Counted from the first letter of the stretch, positions 1 to 14,095 are shown. The stretch: DNA of 64,000 nt from Agelaius tricolor (GCA_023055355.1 JALJCS010000024.1:7269501-7333500); one strand, 5' to 3'. Numbers and translations are program-made. Notes: a model not told the origin generated them from the letters alone.

Positions 1-618
1 CCTTGGCAAGTGGGGCAATTTAATTTGGAGGAGAGACTGGTGCTTGTTTGAGATGCTTGTTATCCAGAGAGATCAGTGAAGTCCAAGGGAAGGAAGGGCC
101 TTTCTCTGCCGAGCTGAATGGACAAATACCAGACACTGAACTGAGGATCAGAAAAGGAGAGAGACCTTGATGTGAGAGAGAGCAGGGAAAGCAATGCAGG
201 GGTGTGAAACAACATAGAATTTTTCTATGATTCTGTGATTTAATGTAATGGGGAAAGGACAACGCTGATTTTAACCCAGAGCAATGTGCAATGAGCAGGA
301 CAAACTCACTTCTCTTGTCCCTGTGCCAACAATACAATTTTAAGAGGTGGAATAGGTAAATATAGGAATGATTATATGAATTTTGCTGTTCAAAGGAGCA
401 GCTAAAAGGGTAAGATACTTGCAGAGAACAGGCAGCTGGTGAGAAAACTTTATATTATGAACTCGAAGAAACATGTATCCTCTTCCATCAAAAGGATTGA
501 GAGGACTCTGAAAAGCTGGTGGTGTTCAGTAGAAGAGCAAAATGATGTTAGGAGTGCAAAGACATCTTTCAGAAAGTGGAGGTTGTGTTTGAACAGAGAA
601 AATAGAAAAGAGCATACA

Positions 619-646
619 GGCAAGTTAAACAAGGCAAGTTAAACAA
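619..646. repeat. 14-bp tandem duplication
   Basis: GGCAAGTTAAACAA is present twice head to tail, followed by a partial third copy (GGCAG). Confidence 0.9.
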
Positions 647-1949
647 GGCAGGTAAAATCAATTTTGAGGAGCAACTTGCAAAACTCATAGAAACAATGAG
701 AAAACCCCTTCAAACACATGAAGGGTAGGGAGCCTGTCCATCAGCAGGCTTGATAGGCAATTGCAGGGTAATAAGAACACTCAAAGAACACAAGGCTGTT
801 ATAGCAAGGCTAAATAAATCTTTGCTTTGCTGTTCATTATAAAACATCTCAGGGAACTCTCTTTTCTGGAAAATTTTGGTATCTGGAAGCATTTAAAAGT
901 GTGTTTTAAACTGAAGTGTCAGCAGAACAGGTTTAGAACAATTGGATAAATGCGTAATACTTTTGATAAAAATAGGTGGTAGCCATGGTAGCCACCCAAG
1001 AGTCCCAAATGTGGAGTTTTTAAATTAATGGTTTCCTTTGATATGAACTAAATAACTGATGTGGCAAGTGAAGGTGGCAAATGCAACTGATGTTTAAAGG
1101 GCTGGCTATGCCAGCAAATCGAACCTGCCCTGGTTGATTTCCATTTTATTTATGGAAAATAAAATGAAGACCTGTAAATATGACATATTGAGTCAATGTA
1201 AAAATGAATTTTGTAGAAGGAGGCTGTCACATATGTGTGTGTTTTGAAGCCCAGCAGCCCTTGTGCAGAGATGATTCAGCTCATAAGGCATAGCTGAACT
1301 TCCAAGGTCCCTTAGCAATAGTCATCAAACCCCCTAAACAGTCAAGATATAAAAGGGAATGTGTTCCTGTAGTTTTGAACTGGTCATGGTTCTAATTAGA
1401 TAAAAGGCAAAACAGAGGGTGGGGATTGAGTCATCCTTTTTCAAATTGCAGGACATCACCAGATGGTGATGAATCTCTGCTGGTTTCTCTATTGTTAAAT
1501 TACCTACTAAAGCTCTAGGGAAAAAAGAGAATTGACAAACTCACCAGTGAGAAATTTTTAAGGTAGGTTAAAATTAAAACTGGCTGTGAATATTCTCCAT
1601 TTTCTCACCTAATCTAGACATCTGCAAAGCAATGCAGAAAGGGAAAAGAAGAGTGCACAGGCATCCACAGAGATGTCACCACTCAGGAAAATATCTTGTG
1701 TTATTGTGAGTAGTTCTTGGAAGGTATCAGCTCAATCCTTAGGAGCGATCAGGATGGTAAACGGGATGTAAAAGACTTTAAATAGACCTAAAATAAAACC
1801 AAAAAGGGTTTAGTGTAAATCCACAATGTACCCACGTGTTGCACAGTGTGATAACTGTGTCTGGAATAGAGGAGAAGTAGAAATAAGACATATGAGAGCT
1901 GCAAGAATGGTCATAGGCACACAAGGGTTTCTCTGCCAAGAGATTTAAA

Positions 1950-2010
1950 CACAGGTTGGAAAGGACCCCTGTGATCAACGTGTCCAGACTCTCCTCCTGC
2001 TGGCACCATG
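1950..2010 (-). mobile_element. Possible short CR1 remnant
   Basis: CACAGGTTGGAAAGGACCCC followed by a degraded stretch resembles a reversed CR1 3' end. It is too short and diverged to be certain. Confidence 0.4.
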
Positions 2011-3462
2011 GCACTCAGCTTTTTCATGTGTTTCATGTGTTTCTCAAATGCTGCCAGAGAACTGTCTGGTCCCTGAATGCATAAAGCTTGTTCAGCTCTG
2101 CCTACATGTCAGGAGACAGCTGTCCTACTCTTGTTACACCACCTATTGTGCCTTCCCCCCTTGTTCAGCGGTGTCACTCATCCTGAAAACTAAGCTAGAT
2201 TCTAAAACAATTTTTTTTGGGTTGCATCTGAATTATCTATCATATCCACTGAAAAGCTGCCCAATTTCCCCTTCCCCATCTCTTTTATGTTTGTGAAAAT
2301 CCTTTTTCATATTTATTTTGACATCAAGGAAAGGAAATTTTTGAGTTTTGGCATCTGTGGGACATATGGGGAGAGGTAAGCATGTAAAGTGTCTGATGTC
2401 TCTGCTGTTTCATTAAAGGAAGGAAGGTACGAGGAATTTTTTGCTCGTACTGTTCAGAGGGATGGTTGAGATAATCATTGGGAGAGAAGAGTTCATGGTT
2501 GTTTCTGTTGCAGAATAGTTAGGCTGACAAAATCCCCCATATAGCCATGGTTAAAGGAATTCTTCTCTTTTGTTATTTCAGTTTTCCTTACTTTATTTGA
2601 GAAACAATTCCATACCAGTGAAACCCCTTTTCCCCCATGCTAAAAATCAAGTCTGTACAATAATGAATCGGTCTCAAGAAGAGCACTACTTTATTGTAGC
2701 CAGATACAATTTTAATTGAGGATGTCTGTTTTAAGTGGGCTAAAAATTTTAATATAATCCACATAGGGAAAAAAATTCCTTCATTTTCATTGATTGATGC
2801 GTGTTGTTTTCTTGCTTGTAAAGTTATTGAAATGCATCACAAATCAGTGGAAGATGCATTCAGTGATCCACATAACCATTTTAGATCTATACTATTACAA
2901 CACATCCTAGAGACTGTTCTGAGAGTCAGGGAAACTACTCTGAGAAGGCTCTGGGCACTCTCTGGCTGTGTCAGAAGAGAAAAGGTGAGCTGCTGCCCTG
3001 GTCTATGGAAAAGACATTTGCAATTCTGGTGCTGCTTCTTGTTTGAAGCATGCAAGTTTATCTTGGTTAGTGCCAGGCCCAGAAAAGGCATCCATTTGGA
3101 TCAAATCAATAAATATTTAGAATTTGATGCATTTGTTTCAGAGGCCAGACCAATCTCCTGATGAACCACCCTTTCTGTCTAGGGACAGCTTGAATCTCAG
3201 TAGAAGCTGTCTTTTTTAGTATTCATTGGGAGTTTCTGCTTCTTAGGGCTACTGAGTGCTGTACCAACACCCAATCTCTAGCTTATGTGGAGCATCCTTG
3301 GTGACTGACCTAGGCAGAAGTGTGAACCAGCAGGTATGTTTTTTCAGATTTTGGCTGTATTTTGCAACCACAGAAGCGACTGTGTCATTGACAAAGTTCT
3401 GGAGTGAATGTCCTTCTCACTGGAACATCTGCCCGGGAGCTGAAGGGCTGGGAGGTGTTGTA

Positions 3463-3509
3463 GGCTGCTGAGGAAGGACAGGCTGCTGAGGAAGGACAGG
3501 CTGCTCAGG
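3463..3509. repeat. 18-bp tandem repeat
   Basis: GGCTGCTGAGGAAGGACA is present twice, plus a partial third copy. Confidence 0.92.
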
Positions 3510-5694
3510 GCTCTAGGAGAGCTCCACAGGGCTGTGTGGCAGCTTTGGATTTTCACATGATCTTTGCTTCCTTCTACATTTTGGGAGAACGATGGAGGTT
3601 GGTCTGAGAAAACAAACACTGCCAAACCATGGGGAGTTAAATCAGTGCTGAGCTCCAGTGCCAAGCAGGAAAATTCTCAGCTGAGATGTGGAAAAGGAGG
3701 GATGCAGGGCAATGGGAGCTTGCTTGCCTCTGAGTAAGGGGTGGTGGTAGTGCCAGCCTTGGGTTTGGGTGGCAGCTCATGCTGGGAGAGTGGCACAGTG
3801 GGCACAGAGGCTTTCCTCACAGCGGGATTCAGAGGAAGGTGGTGGTATGTGCAGCAGAGTTTCCTGCAGCCTGGATTCTCTTTCTTTGTGGTGCAGAACA
3901 CACACTGACAGATAATACAGCAACTGCTGTGGATATCAGGCAAGCTCTGATCTGCATCTTGGTGTTCTGTGGGGGAAAAAAAAGCCTGAGCTCAGATATC
4001 CCCTGTGGGGTGTGGATCCATCCTGTGAAATGCACGTGGGAAATCCCTCCCAGCAGGCAGAGGGTACAGCTCGTTCAAGTTGAGCATATTTAGAGAGAGT
4101 ACTAGTTAGAAAAGCACAACCCAGCCCTGATTTAGGGCCAGTAAAACTGCACTCTGTATTGGCATGTGGTGTAATTAATTTTTGGATGTTTGATTAAATA
4201 ATGTGATAGTGCAAGGAGGATTCGCCAGCATTGCTCTCTAAAAGACAAAAGCAATATTAAACTTTGTAAGGCTTCCACACCACTGCAAATGCTGAAAAAA
4301 TAACTGTAGCAAGCCACTGGAGACACAGCAGTGTGGAATTTCTTCTGTAGCCACCAGGTGCTTGGTTGGATGGATCACAAGCTGTGTCTGTGTCCTTATG
4401 TTCAGACTTAGCAAAATGCAGGATTCCCTCTTCTTTTTCCTTAGAATGAAAATTCAAAAAAAAAGGAATTTAAGAAAGAATTTAATCTCTGTGCAACTGC
4501 ATACTTTTTGCCAACACAAGTGTCCCCAGCACTTTGTGATGCTCTAGATACAGGATATGAAATTCCAGCAGCAGGAGTGCTGAGAGCTGTGGGGGGCCAG
4601 TGAGGAGGTTGTGTTCCTTGGCACAGATTTTTTAATTATCACCTTGCTAAGGTGAGTGGGAAATTCTGTCTAAAAATCATCAGCGTGGAATGACAGAGAG
4701 TTTTACCTCTCACTTTCTTAGTCTGTGGGAGGAAGTTTAGGGCACTTGCTGTTCACTTTTAATGCTGCTGGATAAACTAATGACTGTCACCGAGATGAGT
4801 CTGAAATCTAAATCAAAGTCTTGTGTCAGATTTTATTTCTGAATGGGCCTGAAACAAATTCTGGAGATCTTGTACACATCTACCTAGAAAATTATCTTGC
4901 TAAATATCTAAAATATTCTAAATATTTAAAATATTTACTCAGCCTATTCATCTATCCCTATTTAGAGGGACACCTCCTCTGTTTTGTCAAAAAGTACCAC
5001 TTTTCTACTTCATACCTCCTATTTTTAGGGTTAGTCTGTTTCTGTGAGATTAAAATATATTTATTTTCTAAAAATACTTATTTGCAACTTCCAAATAGTG
5101 CTGCCTGCCCTTCTCTTCTTTCAAATGTATATCTAAAGAATTGGAAGAAACAACAAATTTGAAGAAAATCAGGCTTACACTATTTAAAAACACACGTGTA
5201 GAATTGCTCTTTAATTAAAGCCTTTTTCCTAACAATAAAATGTAGAGCTAGCTGATGCTTTATTGTGTTGGGTTGTGATAAAAACACATAGGCTAACAAT
5301 GTGTTTTTAACAGCTACTCTCAAAATTCCTTTAAGAAATGCCTTTAGTTAAACTTTTGCAGCTAAGCTCTTTTAGTTTGAGGATGAAGAAGGTGCAAGAA
5401 GCTAACTAGGCACTCAGTCATTGGGAAAACTTAGAAAACTTTCTATAGCCTATTGTACTCAGAGGGTTTTATGATCTGCTTAGCAGTCAAGGAGCCCAGA
5501 CTCTTTTTAACCTCAGCTTAAACAAACGCTTAAAAATCCAAGGTAAAGGCACTTTAGTGGTGATAAGAGAGATTTTAGTTTGATATTTTAACCCTAAAGT
5601 GAGGTGAGGACTTCAAATGGTGGGAGCAGATGTTGTTTGCAGGATCTGGTTCCCTCCACAGTCCTTTCCTTGGTGTCTGCTCAGGCTCCTGGAG

Positions 5695-5749
5695 CCCCTT
5701 TTCCCACCTGTATCCCCATGTATCCCCTTTTCCCACCTGTATCCCCATG
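5695..5749. repeat. 29-bp tandem duplication
   Basis: CCCCTTTTCCCACCTGTATC followed by CCCATG is repeated after 29 bp with no mismatch over 26 bp. Confidence 0.92.
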
Positions 5750-8700
5750 CCAGCTCTCACGCTGTGTCCCATGAGCAGCTCCCACACTCTGCAAGCTCCA
5801 AACCCAGCCAGGTGAGTCAAACCTGCCCCTGCTGCTCAGGTCTGAGCTCACAGCCCTGCACTTGCTGCTTAAGATACAAATGATTGGTGTGGTGGTTTTC
5901 ATATAATAACTTAATGGTTTTAATATTCATCTCAGAAGTGGTCGAACTTGGGTTTGGGTCCTCCTTCTCCCAAGGGATATTCAAATCCACCTGTCCCTTC
6001 CCAGGCTGTAGGCAACCTCTCAGCCCTTCCTATTGAAGTTGTGCCATGGTGCAGAGAAGGATTCGCAGACCCAGAGAGGAGAAGCAAGTGGGGGCCTGAC
6101 TGTTGCCTACCTGAGGGAGGTGGGGAGCAGGTATCTGGCAGCATTCCCAAGGCTGCTTACTATATAATTTGCATTAAAACATCTCTGGATAAAAATCAAA
6201 ACCAGCCCTGGAGGCAGAGTCCAAGCCCAGTGCCTCTATCCACAGGGAGAGGTTGCAACCACTTTGCCCTGGCAGCGGGTGCTGTTGTGGTGCCACCCCA
6301 GCCACACCCTCTTGCCCCAGCCACATCTTTAAATGGAACTCGAGTGACTGCTCCCTCACACGGACCCCAGAGCCAGCTGAGGAGAGCTGGCTGTGCCCAG
6401 GACTCCTCAGACCCAAAGGGGCTTCACAGGCATCAGTGCTGAGAGGTTCAGCTTGGCCACAATGTCTGGATCTCAGCATGGAGGAAAGGAAACTTGAGGT
6501 ACCTAAAAAACCTTCTTTTGGTGAAAAAGTTGGTTCCTGTGGACTGTTGGGTTGGAGGAGGGGAGAAGTCATGGCTCATTTAGCTCTGCATTTTAGATTT
6601 GGAATTTCCTGTTGTGATACTCTTCAGGTCCCTGTGTGGCTTTGAGGACCTTGCCTGAAGTGAATTGAGGGTGTTTCATTGTGAGATGTGACTGAAGGAC
6701 GTGCAAGGTTAACTTCAGCTCTGGACAGTCCAATTCTCTTTTGAAAATTCCTTCATGAATTTCACAGTCATTTAGAAGCTTTAGAAATTTCCCCCTTTGC
6801 TTGTCTCTGCCTTCTCCTTGTGTAAAATAGCAACTACAGTACCTTGAGGAGCCACCATATGTTAAAGGAAGATTTGTGATCCTCTGAAGGACAGCAGGCT
6901 GAGCATTGAGTGTTAACTTGCTAATGGAGAAGTTGGGCAGATGAGAAAAGTCAGGAAAAATTAAACCTGCTGGTGCCCTGGGTGAGACTGGAATGACTTT
7001 TAAGGAGATCTTTGGTTGGCAGTGGTGAGATGTGCAGGTGAGAGTGTCTGTCATATTCTTTAGGCTTCAAGTGAGCAGCTTTCAGGACACAGGTATGAGT
7101 TTGTTGAAGGCTCATGGGCTGAGTCAGGTTACTTATGTTGGACTGGGGAATGGGGAAGGCCTTTGTTGGTGCAGTTGGAAAGGCTAGAGTTTGAAAACTA
7201 AACCAAACTCACCTCTCTAGACCTTTTCAAGACAGCCCTGGCAGAGTGTGGGTGACTCTCTGGATTGGTAGGAAATGTCCCCTCATGGAGCCTTGTCCTG
7301 CCAAACTCTCTGTCCTCAGATGTGAAGCTCTGCTCTGGGTCTGTGATCTGCTGTGAGGAGTCCTGTGGTGACTTTAAGGCTCATGGAGGATCTTCTGTTC
7401 CTAGGACAGCAGGTACTGAAGCTTTTCTTCCACACCATAAAATTCTTACAGTTATAAAAGTGCAGGTTTGTGCTTTCCTTCTGCTCCTCTGAAAAGCTGG
7501 GGAAGAGAATGGAGCCAAGTGGTTCAGGGCTGCAACTTGTGATTGTGTAGAAGGTGCTGTGTTGTCTTCTCTTCATCCAGAGGAGGTCAAGTTGGCCACT
7601 GTTCCAGTCCCTTCTGGGGAGCCACTTCACACAGGAGGTTGGTACCTCCTGGGCAGAGCAGCCCCTGATGTGACAGCTGCTCTCTGTGATCACTGACCTG
7701 AGTTTTCCCAGGGTTTAACTGGCAAGGCTTTGTCCTTGAACCATTTGATTCCTTCTGATGCACTGACTCTGGGGGTGCTCTGTGGATGGACCATTTCAGA
7801 GATTTTAGCCAGTAGGCTGAAGGAGTGTATTTTAAAATGTGTTGACCTTTTTCTTCATGGTTTATGAGTCCAGCATTTTTTTGTGCCTCATGAGGGACAG
7901 GCCTTCCTGCAGGTCCATGTTGGACTTATTATTTCCCCAAGCTTTTACCTGCAGAGTTCCCTGATGAGAGTATTGCTTTAAAGACAGGCAAAGTAATTTC
8001 TTTTTTAGGTGATGCTTATGTAACACTACAGGACACAGAAAAACAACTTGTGGCATCCAAGCATGGTTTTGATTTTTAGTAGTCTTGGTTTTGTCCTGAG
8101 ATGGTGCAGTCTCTAAGGACATACAATGCTTTTCTGAGTTTTTGGAGGGAAAATACAATGCTTTTCCACTTTGTGAGGTTTAATGTGCCTGTAGAGACCT
8201 TTCCCTGGGCTCTGTGGTGAGGCCATGGCCTGGTCTTGCTTCTGCTGTTCTTTCTTCTCCTCTTCCAAGACTTGCATAGGAATAGCTACTGTTAGAAAGC
8301 AACCAGGTAAAATAATGTGCATGTGTGTGTATATATATAAGTATGAAAACTGCATGTATTTATATGTGTGTGTGTAAATAAATAGCAACACAGATGTTGG
8401 CTCTGTGTCAAGTTCAAATGAAAACCTTATTCACAAGATTTGCTTACAGTTTTACTGTAGTTTCATACTGAATTGAGCAAATGGGAAAGAAAGAGAGTTG
8501 ATTTTTTTACCATTTCTGAGTGCACTGCAATCATATTATGTTAATAATCTAAACAAAAGCTGATCTTGCTTTCTCGCATTGTAGCACTTTGAAAGTATTG
8601 AGAGGCATCTAAATTATCTTTAAAATGAGAATGATTCCAGAAACTTTGGCTGATTCCAGAAACTCACACTGCCTGTAGTATTTAAAAGGCTTAGATGGGA

Positions 8701-9019
8701 ACTTGTATGTGATGCCTGCCTTAAGGAGTTCTCACTTATAAGATGAAAAAAATATAGGGAGAGGCAGAGTAGAATGTAGCACAAAAATGTTTCTAAAACA
8801 TTTACAGTAATGAGCTGTATACAATACTCTCAAAATAATCCTGATAGTTCTGGTGACTGATATTCAGGGTTCTCTTTTGCTTTTACACTAGAAGAGGCTT
8901 GAAAATGTGTATTTTTTTCAAACCAAACACAAGTAAGTGTAAGTCTGGTCCTGCTTTTGGGACCATGAATTTTATTACTGAGTGTCTGGTTCTGCCATTC
9001 CAGGGGGTGTTTTCTTTTG

Positions 9020-9077
9020 CTTCAAAACAAAAAACAAAACAAAAAAACCAAAAAAAAAACCCAAAAAAACCCCAAAA
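9020..9077. repeat. A-rich low-complexity tract
   Basis: Alternating A runs broken by C (CAAAACAAAAAACAAAAC ... CCAAAAAC). It may be a decayed poly(A)-type or simple repeat. Confidence 0.85.
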
Positions 9078-10976
9078 ACTTTTTGGACCTTTCTTTCAGC
9101 TTTCATGTCAGGATAAATGACTCCTTTAACCCTGCAAGGCACTGCAGAAAAAAGTACATTAATTTTTTCATCTGGGGGTCTGCCATGCCCCAGTGGTTAT
9201 GGCTTTTACCCTGAGGCTGGAGGAGGGCTGGATGTCAATTGTTGTTATCTGATAGCTGTGTACAATACCCAGAGAGGCGCTGGCTGGATCAGAGGTCAGG
9301 GATGAAGCTACAGATCTGTTGATGGGAGAATTTGGCTATTGTGGAAGCAGGTTAAAGCAGGGATCAACACAAGCTACAGGGGCTGGTAATTGGTGGCTGC
9401 TTGTGGTATTCTCCAGATTTCAGGCAGGGAAGATCAGAGAATTCCACAGGAATACTTCATGTAACATCAAGCAGCTCTTGTCAGCCTTGCTCCTTTGTTT
9501 TCAGGAAGGCAGGATGTTGTTTTGAAAAACACTTATTGCTGTTTTGCTAGGCTGGTTTTTACAGCCAAAGAAATGGATAAAGGTTGGTCTTGTGTCATTT
9601 ATAGAGAATATCTGAAGCCCTTGTTTCTCTCATGTGTGTTGGGTTGTCCAGTCACTCCAGCTTGTGTGCTCAGTGGTCCTGCCAGATCAGCACTTCACTT
9701 AAGTTCTCCTTAATGGATTCGCAAAAAGTGATAAAACACTCCAGAAGAGGCCTCAAGGAATGATTAGTTTAATCTTCAATTAGTTCCTGCTGAGACTTGA
9801 TGAGAAATCATTTGACAGAGCAGGCATGAGCTTTAATATAACCTGCCTGTCCAGTTATCATGAAGTGCAGTGTGCAGAGAGGAAAGAAGCTGCAAATGGA
9901 GAAAACCATGACACGAACCCTGAATGTTTTAGACTCCTGTGATGCGTTTTTGGTCTGCTTGAGTGGCTTCAGCCCCTGGGATGTTGCTACTGGGCATTAA
10001 AGTCAGCGTGGGGAATATTTTCATCTGTACAGCTGGTGAGATGCTGACAAGAGGCAGTTGTACTTTTTCAGCCCTTGCTTGGCAAGGTTTGTGGATCAGG
10101 CTGTTGAGCTCTTTTAAGGCCACAGCAAAAGAGGAGCTAAAGCCAGTCCAAGTAGTTTTTACTATAAGGTGAGTGAGGTGGGGGGAGAAGAGACCTGACT
10201 TTTTAAGTCTTTTGGAGTTGGCCAATTGCCTCTAATAGCAGTTGCAGGAGAGTGCCTCCCCTGGGAAACACACTGTGTCCACACTGGTTTGATTTTCTGT
10301 AAATTGTTCAGTCTTGTTTCTCTGCAATCACATGGTGGTTCCTTGTTTCTTTGTTTAGGTCCCTTGTCCTATACTCATTAAAGCTGCATTTTATAACAAA
10401 AGCATCCCAACCTTCTGAGCAATTGAAGACTTGCTAAGAACATGGGGATCCTTCTGGCTGTGCAGAAATCTGTCAAGTGAATGTTCAGGGATGAAACAAA
10501 ATTAGAATTCCCTGGTGCCATTCACATCTGCCACAGGCTCCCTTCAGACAGCTTGTCTGTACTTGCATCTTCATGCTGTGTGTCTCCTGGGTGGTTTTAG
10601 GTTCCATACACTTCAGGTCTGCACTTCCCCCTCAAACATCCCAGCTAGGTTTCTTATTTAAGCTGTATATGCCTGGTCCCCTATGAAGCTCAGCTGGAAA
10701 CAGGTTCAGCTCTCCAGGACTGAAAATCCGTAGCTCTTCAGTTTTGTTACTCTTCAGAAAAATCTTTGCTGACCTAGTGAAGGCAGTTTCTCTGCCAAAA
10801 AGAAGTCATTTGAGTGCTTGCTAATTTGCCACAGGCGAACTGAGGCCAGTTAATCCATAATTTAAATTAATCCTTTTGATTGCATAATTGATTCAGCTGA
10901 GAAATGGATGATGGCAGGTACACTGTCACTCCTTCTGGTGTAGTCTTAGCTTTGCTTGCATCCACATCTGCATCAG

Positions 10977-11202
10977 GGGAAGTTCAGATTGGACATTAGA
11001 AAGGGGCTCTTCACTGAGAGGGTGGTCAGTCACTGAACAGGCTCCTGGGAAGGTGGCCATGGCACTAAGCCTGGCTGAGTTCAAGGAGTGTCTAAATGAT
11101 GCTCTTGTTTGTATGGTTCAGTTTTTGGTAGTCCTGTGAGTAGCAGGGAGTTGAAGATCCTGATGGGTCCTTTCCCAATTGAGATAGTCTATGATTCTGT
11201 GA
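10977..11202 (+). mobile_element. CR1 3' end fragment
   Basis: Plus-strand sequence with GGACATTAGAAAGG, GTGGTCAGTCACTGAACAGG, TGAGTTCAAGGAGTGTCT and a terminal TCTATGATTCTGTGAA. This is the usual avian CR1 3' end. Confidence 0.82.
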
Positions 11203-13299
11203 ATAATCCCATTGCACTGGGTATTTATAGCCAAGTAAATGATGCTGTTTTCCCTGCACAGACCTGCACTCGGGGCCCATCCTCCAGGCTACAACACTGA
11301 ATGCCACCTTGAATGAAAAGCACCAGGCAGGACTTTAAAACCACTGGTGTTACTGGACAGCTGGTCTTGAATCTAGAGAAGTTTGCATCCAAATGTGGTT
11401 TGTGGGTGTGCATTAGTTCAGGGGAATTTATGAAAGGAGGCAGATGGGCTTCCTCAGGCTGACCAGAATGCTCCTGTGCCAGCTGGGAAATGTGTCCTTG
11501 GGCTGTGGGCTGATGGGTTTGCTGGCAGCATTGCACTGCAGCCACGAGAGGAAGCAAGGACACACTCCTTGGTTTAGTTTTAGCCAGAACAATGGAAGAT
11601 AATGCCTGGATCAGAGTGGCATGCTAAGGCTGGAATATAAACTGAACCCTGGTGGGTGGAGAGTGACTGGAGCAGAGTAGTGTGTGATAAACAGCAGGGA
11701 GCCAATGTAAGGGGAAAACAGCTGGGAGAAGCCAGCAGTCAATGAGGAACATAACAGTAATTGCAGTGCAGGCTTACAGTGAAGGCGGCGAGGGGAGATG
11801 TTGGGTCCTGGCTGGAGGGGCACACTTGGAGGTGAGAGGGGTGGATGATCCCTCCTGGCTGTCCCTCGGGATGACCAGGGAACAAGACTCTATCCTTTAA
11901 CCAAGAGGGATTGATGCCTTAAGCTTTAGCTTTGATATTTTCCAGATTCCATACTACATTAGTATATAACTCTGAACTTCATATAAAGTGTAAGCAAGTT
12001 CTCCTCACAGTTTAGTCAGACAAAACAATCATCTTCCAGCCCGAGAACCAAGGACACCATTGCAGCTTCAGGCCCAAAGAGTATAAACAACAGTGAATTG
12101 AGGAGAACAATCTGGGAGGATGGCACTTCATAATCTGCATCTGTAATTGGACAATGAATCCCAATTTGGTAAATGGACCAAAATTTATAAAAGTGTGAAA
12201 ACTCATGACCTGAGGTCCATCTTGGGTGTAGCCTTAGCCAGGCTGTTGTACTGCCCAAGGTGTATCCTTTGAAGGCCTTTTAATAGATACTTATTTTATT
12301 CCGTTAACACTGTGTAGCCTCTGTTCTAGGTAGCCTCTGAAGGCATCAGGATCACAGGACCCCAAATCTTGCAAACCTCTGTGTTAAAAGTGGCAATGTT
12401 AGACATGCATATTGCAATAAACCTTTCTACATTGAGATGGGTTCTCCTGCCTATCACAAGAGCTGAGAGTTGATGCTTAAGTTCCCAATCCTGTCTTTAT
12501 TTTGGAGTTGCTGCCCAGTGTTGTGGTAGCTGAAGGATTTGTGTGGATCACCTGCACAAAGGCAGAAGTCATCCTTCTGGTGCAAGGATTTGCAAACACA
12601 GACCACAGAGGACTTCATAGACCCCATCAATAACTCTCAGGGGAACTTAACTCCTCTGAAAGAGTTTGAGCATGGCATTGGGAATAAAGTGTAGTTCACT
12701 CAGAAGATGTATATGCTTCCAGTGTCAGGACATGGATGCTGTGGGATGGGTGATGTTGCTGCCAGCACCTGCCTCTTTTATGGTCTCAGCTTCCATCAGC
12801 AACCATTGAAGTAGATATGCTCTGTGCTTGTTTTCTATCACAGCATGAGGGTGCTGGTGAATTTGATTTTTTTTGTGTTTTTGGCAGCTCTCAGGTGGGA
12901 CAGGCTTTTAAGAATACTTTTAAGAGTACTGTCTGAACTTTGTAGGTTGCAACACTTGAATTTCCATTCCTGAGGCTGCTTTGCAGTAATACCCAAACCA
13001 CCATTTACATTTTAGTATTTAAATCTTTTATGAACTGATATGAAAATCTCCAGTGCCCTAAATATTTTATCTGAAATATTTTTTTAAAAATCTTTAAATT
13101 TTCCTCTGAGGGGCTCGAGAGCTGAGTGAACCTATTTAGAGGAAAGGCTGCAGCTGGGGGTAGGCTTGGGTCCCCAAGCAGAAATGCAAGATAGGCAGGA
13201 GCTTTTCTGACTTTTCTCCATTTGGCAGGCATCTTTGGATTTTAATGCTTTTTATTTTGAAAACCTGTGGGTGATTAAACTGCAGAGCAGCAGGAGCTA
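11203..13299. other. Non-coding stretch
   Basis: No exon or repeat recognised. An AATAAA at about 12416-12421 could be a polyadenylation signal of an unseen upstream transcript, but nothing else supports that. Confidence 0.5.
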
Positions 13300-14095
13300 A
13301 TCCCATGGTGCGAGGTGTTCCCGGGAGCTCACCTGAGCGCGGCTGTGGCCTGAGGGCAGCGGGGACAAGGGGCGGCTGCGGCCTTCCCGCGTCCATTGCC
13401 AGCCCTGGCAGGGAGTCAGGGACACACAGTGAGGGGATGCACACAGCTGGAGGTGGATGCAGCCGGCTGCCAAGCCAGTAGCAGGCTGTGAGCAGCGAGG
13501 CCGGGCTTCTGGCAGCGAATTGCCAGCAACTTGCACTGCAGCTCCTCTGAGGTGGCTGGAAAAGGGCCCACACGCTCTTCTTCGGCAAGAGCAGCGAGCT
13601 GGAAGCCGCTTGTGGAAGGCAGCGCTGCCGCTCGCTGCCAGACCCGCCGGGCCGGAGCCCCGCGCTCCCGAACCCGCCGGGATGGAGCCCTGTGCTCCCA
13701 AACCCGCTGGGCTAGAGCTCCCGAACCCGCCGGGCCGGAGCCCCGCTCGCTCCCGAACCCCCTGGGCCGGAGCCCCGCTCGCTCCCGAACCCGCTGGGCT
13801 GGAGGCCCCGCGCTCCCGGCGCTCGGCTCCCTCTGCCCGGACCGGGGCTGGCCCCTCGCTGGAGGATCGATCATCGATCACCTCCTGCCAGCCTTTATGT
13901 GAACGCCGCTGCCTCTCACACTGCAGCGAGCGCGGGGTGACACCGGTGGCGCCCGTTCGCTCCTGCCGGGGCTCGGCGATTCTGTCTGCGTGCAGCCGCA
14001 GCAGCCGATGGAGCAGCGGCCGATGGAACAGCTGCCTCATCGCCGTGTTCGTGACACGGCTTTTCCCTCCTGCCCTGCTGAGTCATGGGAACCGC
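13300..14095. promoter_or_regulatory. CpG island, possible distal promoter of MSANTD1
   Basis: An abrupt GC-rich, CpG-dense block (for example GGGGCGG near 13367 and many CCGCCGGG units) inside AT-rich DNA. It is the only CpG island upstream of MSANTD1 here and lies about 7.3 kb before its first coding exon, which has a splice acceptor in front and so needs an upstream exon. A link to MSANTD1 is therefore plausible, but no exon or donor was pinned down. It could equally serve a non-coding transcript. Confidence 0.55.
13641..13818. repeat. GC-rich ~30-bp tandem repeat, about six units
   Basis: Units start GAACCCGCYGGGCYGGAGCC and end GCTCCC, varying from about 22 to 32 bp. Because the unit is stop-free it keeps long reading frames open on both strands, which are best regarded as artefacts. 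Confidence 0.85.

Larger units (their letters stand above)
1..10976. other. Gene-poor region, no exon supported
   Basis: Contains no recognised coding exon on either strand. It holds a possible CR1 octamer trace near 228-237, three small tandem duplications (619-646, 3463-3509, 5695-5749), a GT/AT microsatellite near 8320-8375 and an A-rich tract 9020-9077. From mammalian gene order this should be the HTT to MSANTD1 interval, but I see no HTT sequence. Confidence 0.6.

Noticed and set aside
2790..3161. 123-codon plus-strand frame ending at a possible donor (AAAAG|GTGAGC near 2985)
   Set aside because: Composition is not protein-like, the overlapping minus-strand frame is equally open, and there is no recognised family.
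1..13299. 3' end of HTT expected to the left of MSANTD1
   Set aside because: No translated segment on either strand resembles the huntingtin C-terminus. Untranslated HTT sequence cannot be recognised by eye.
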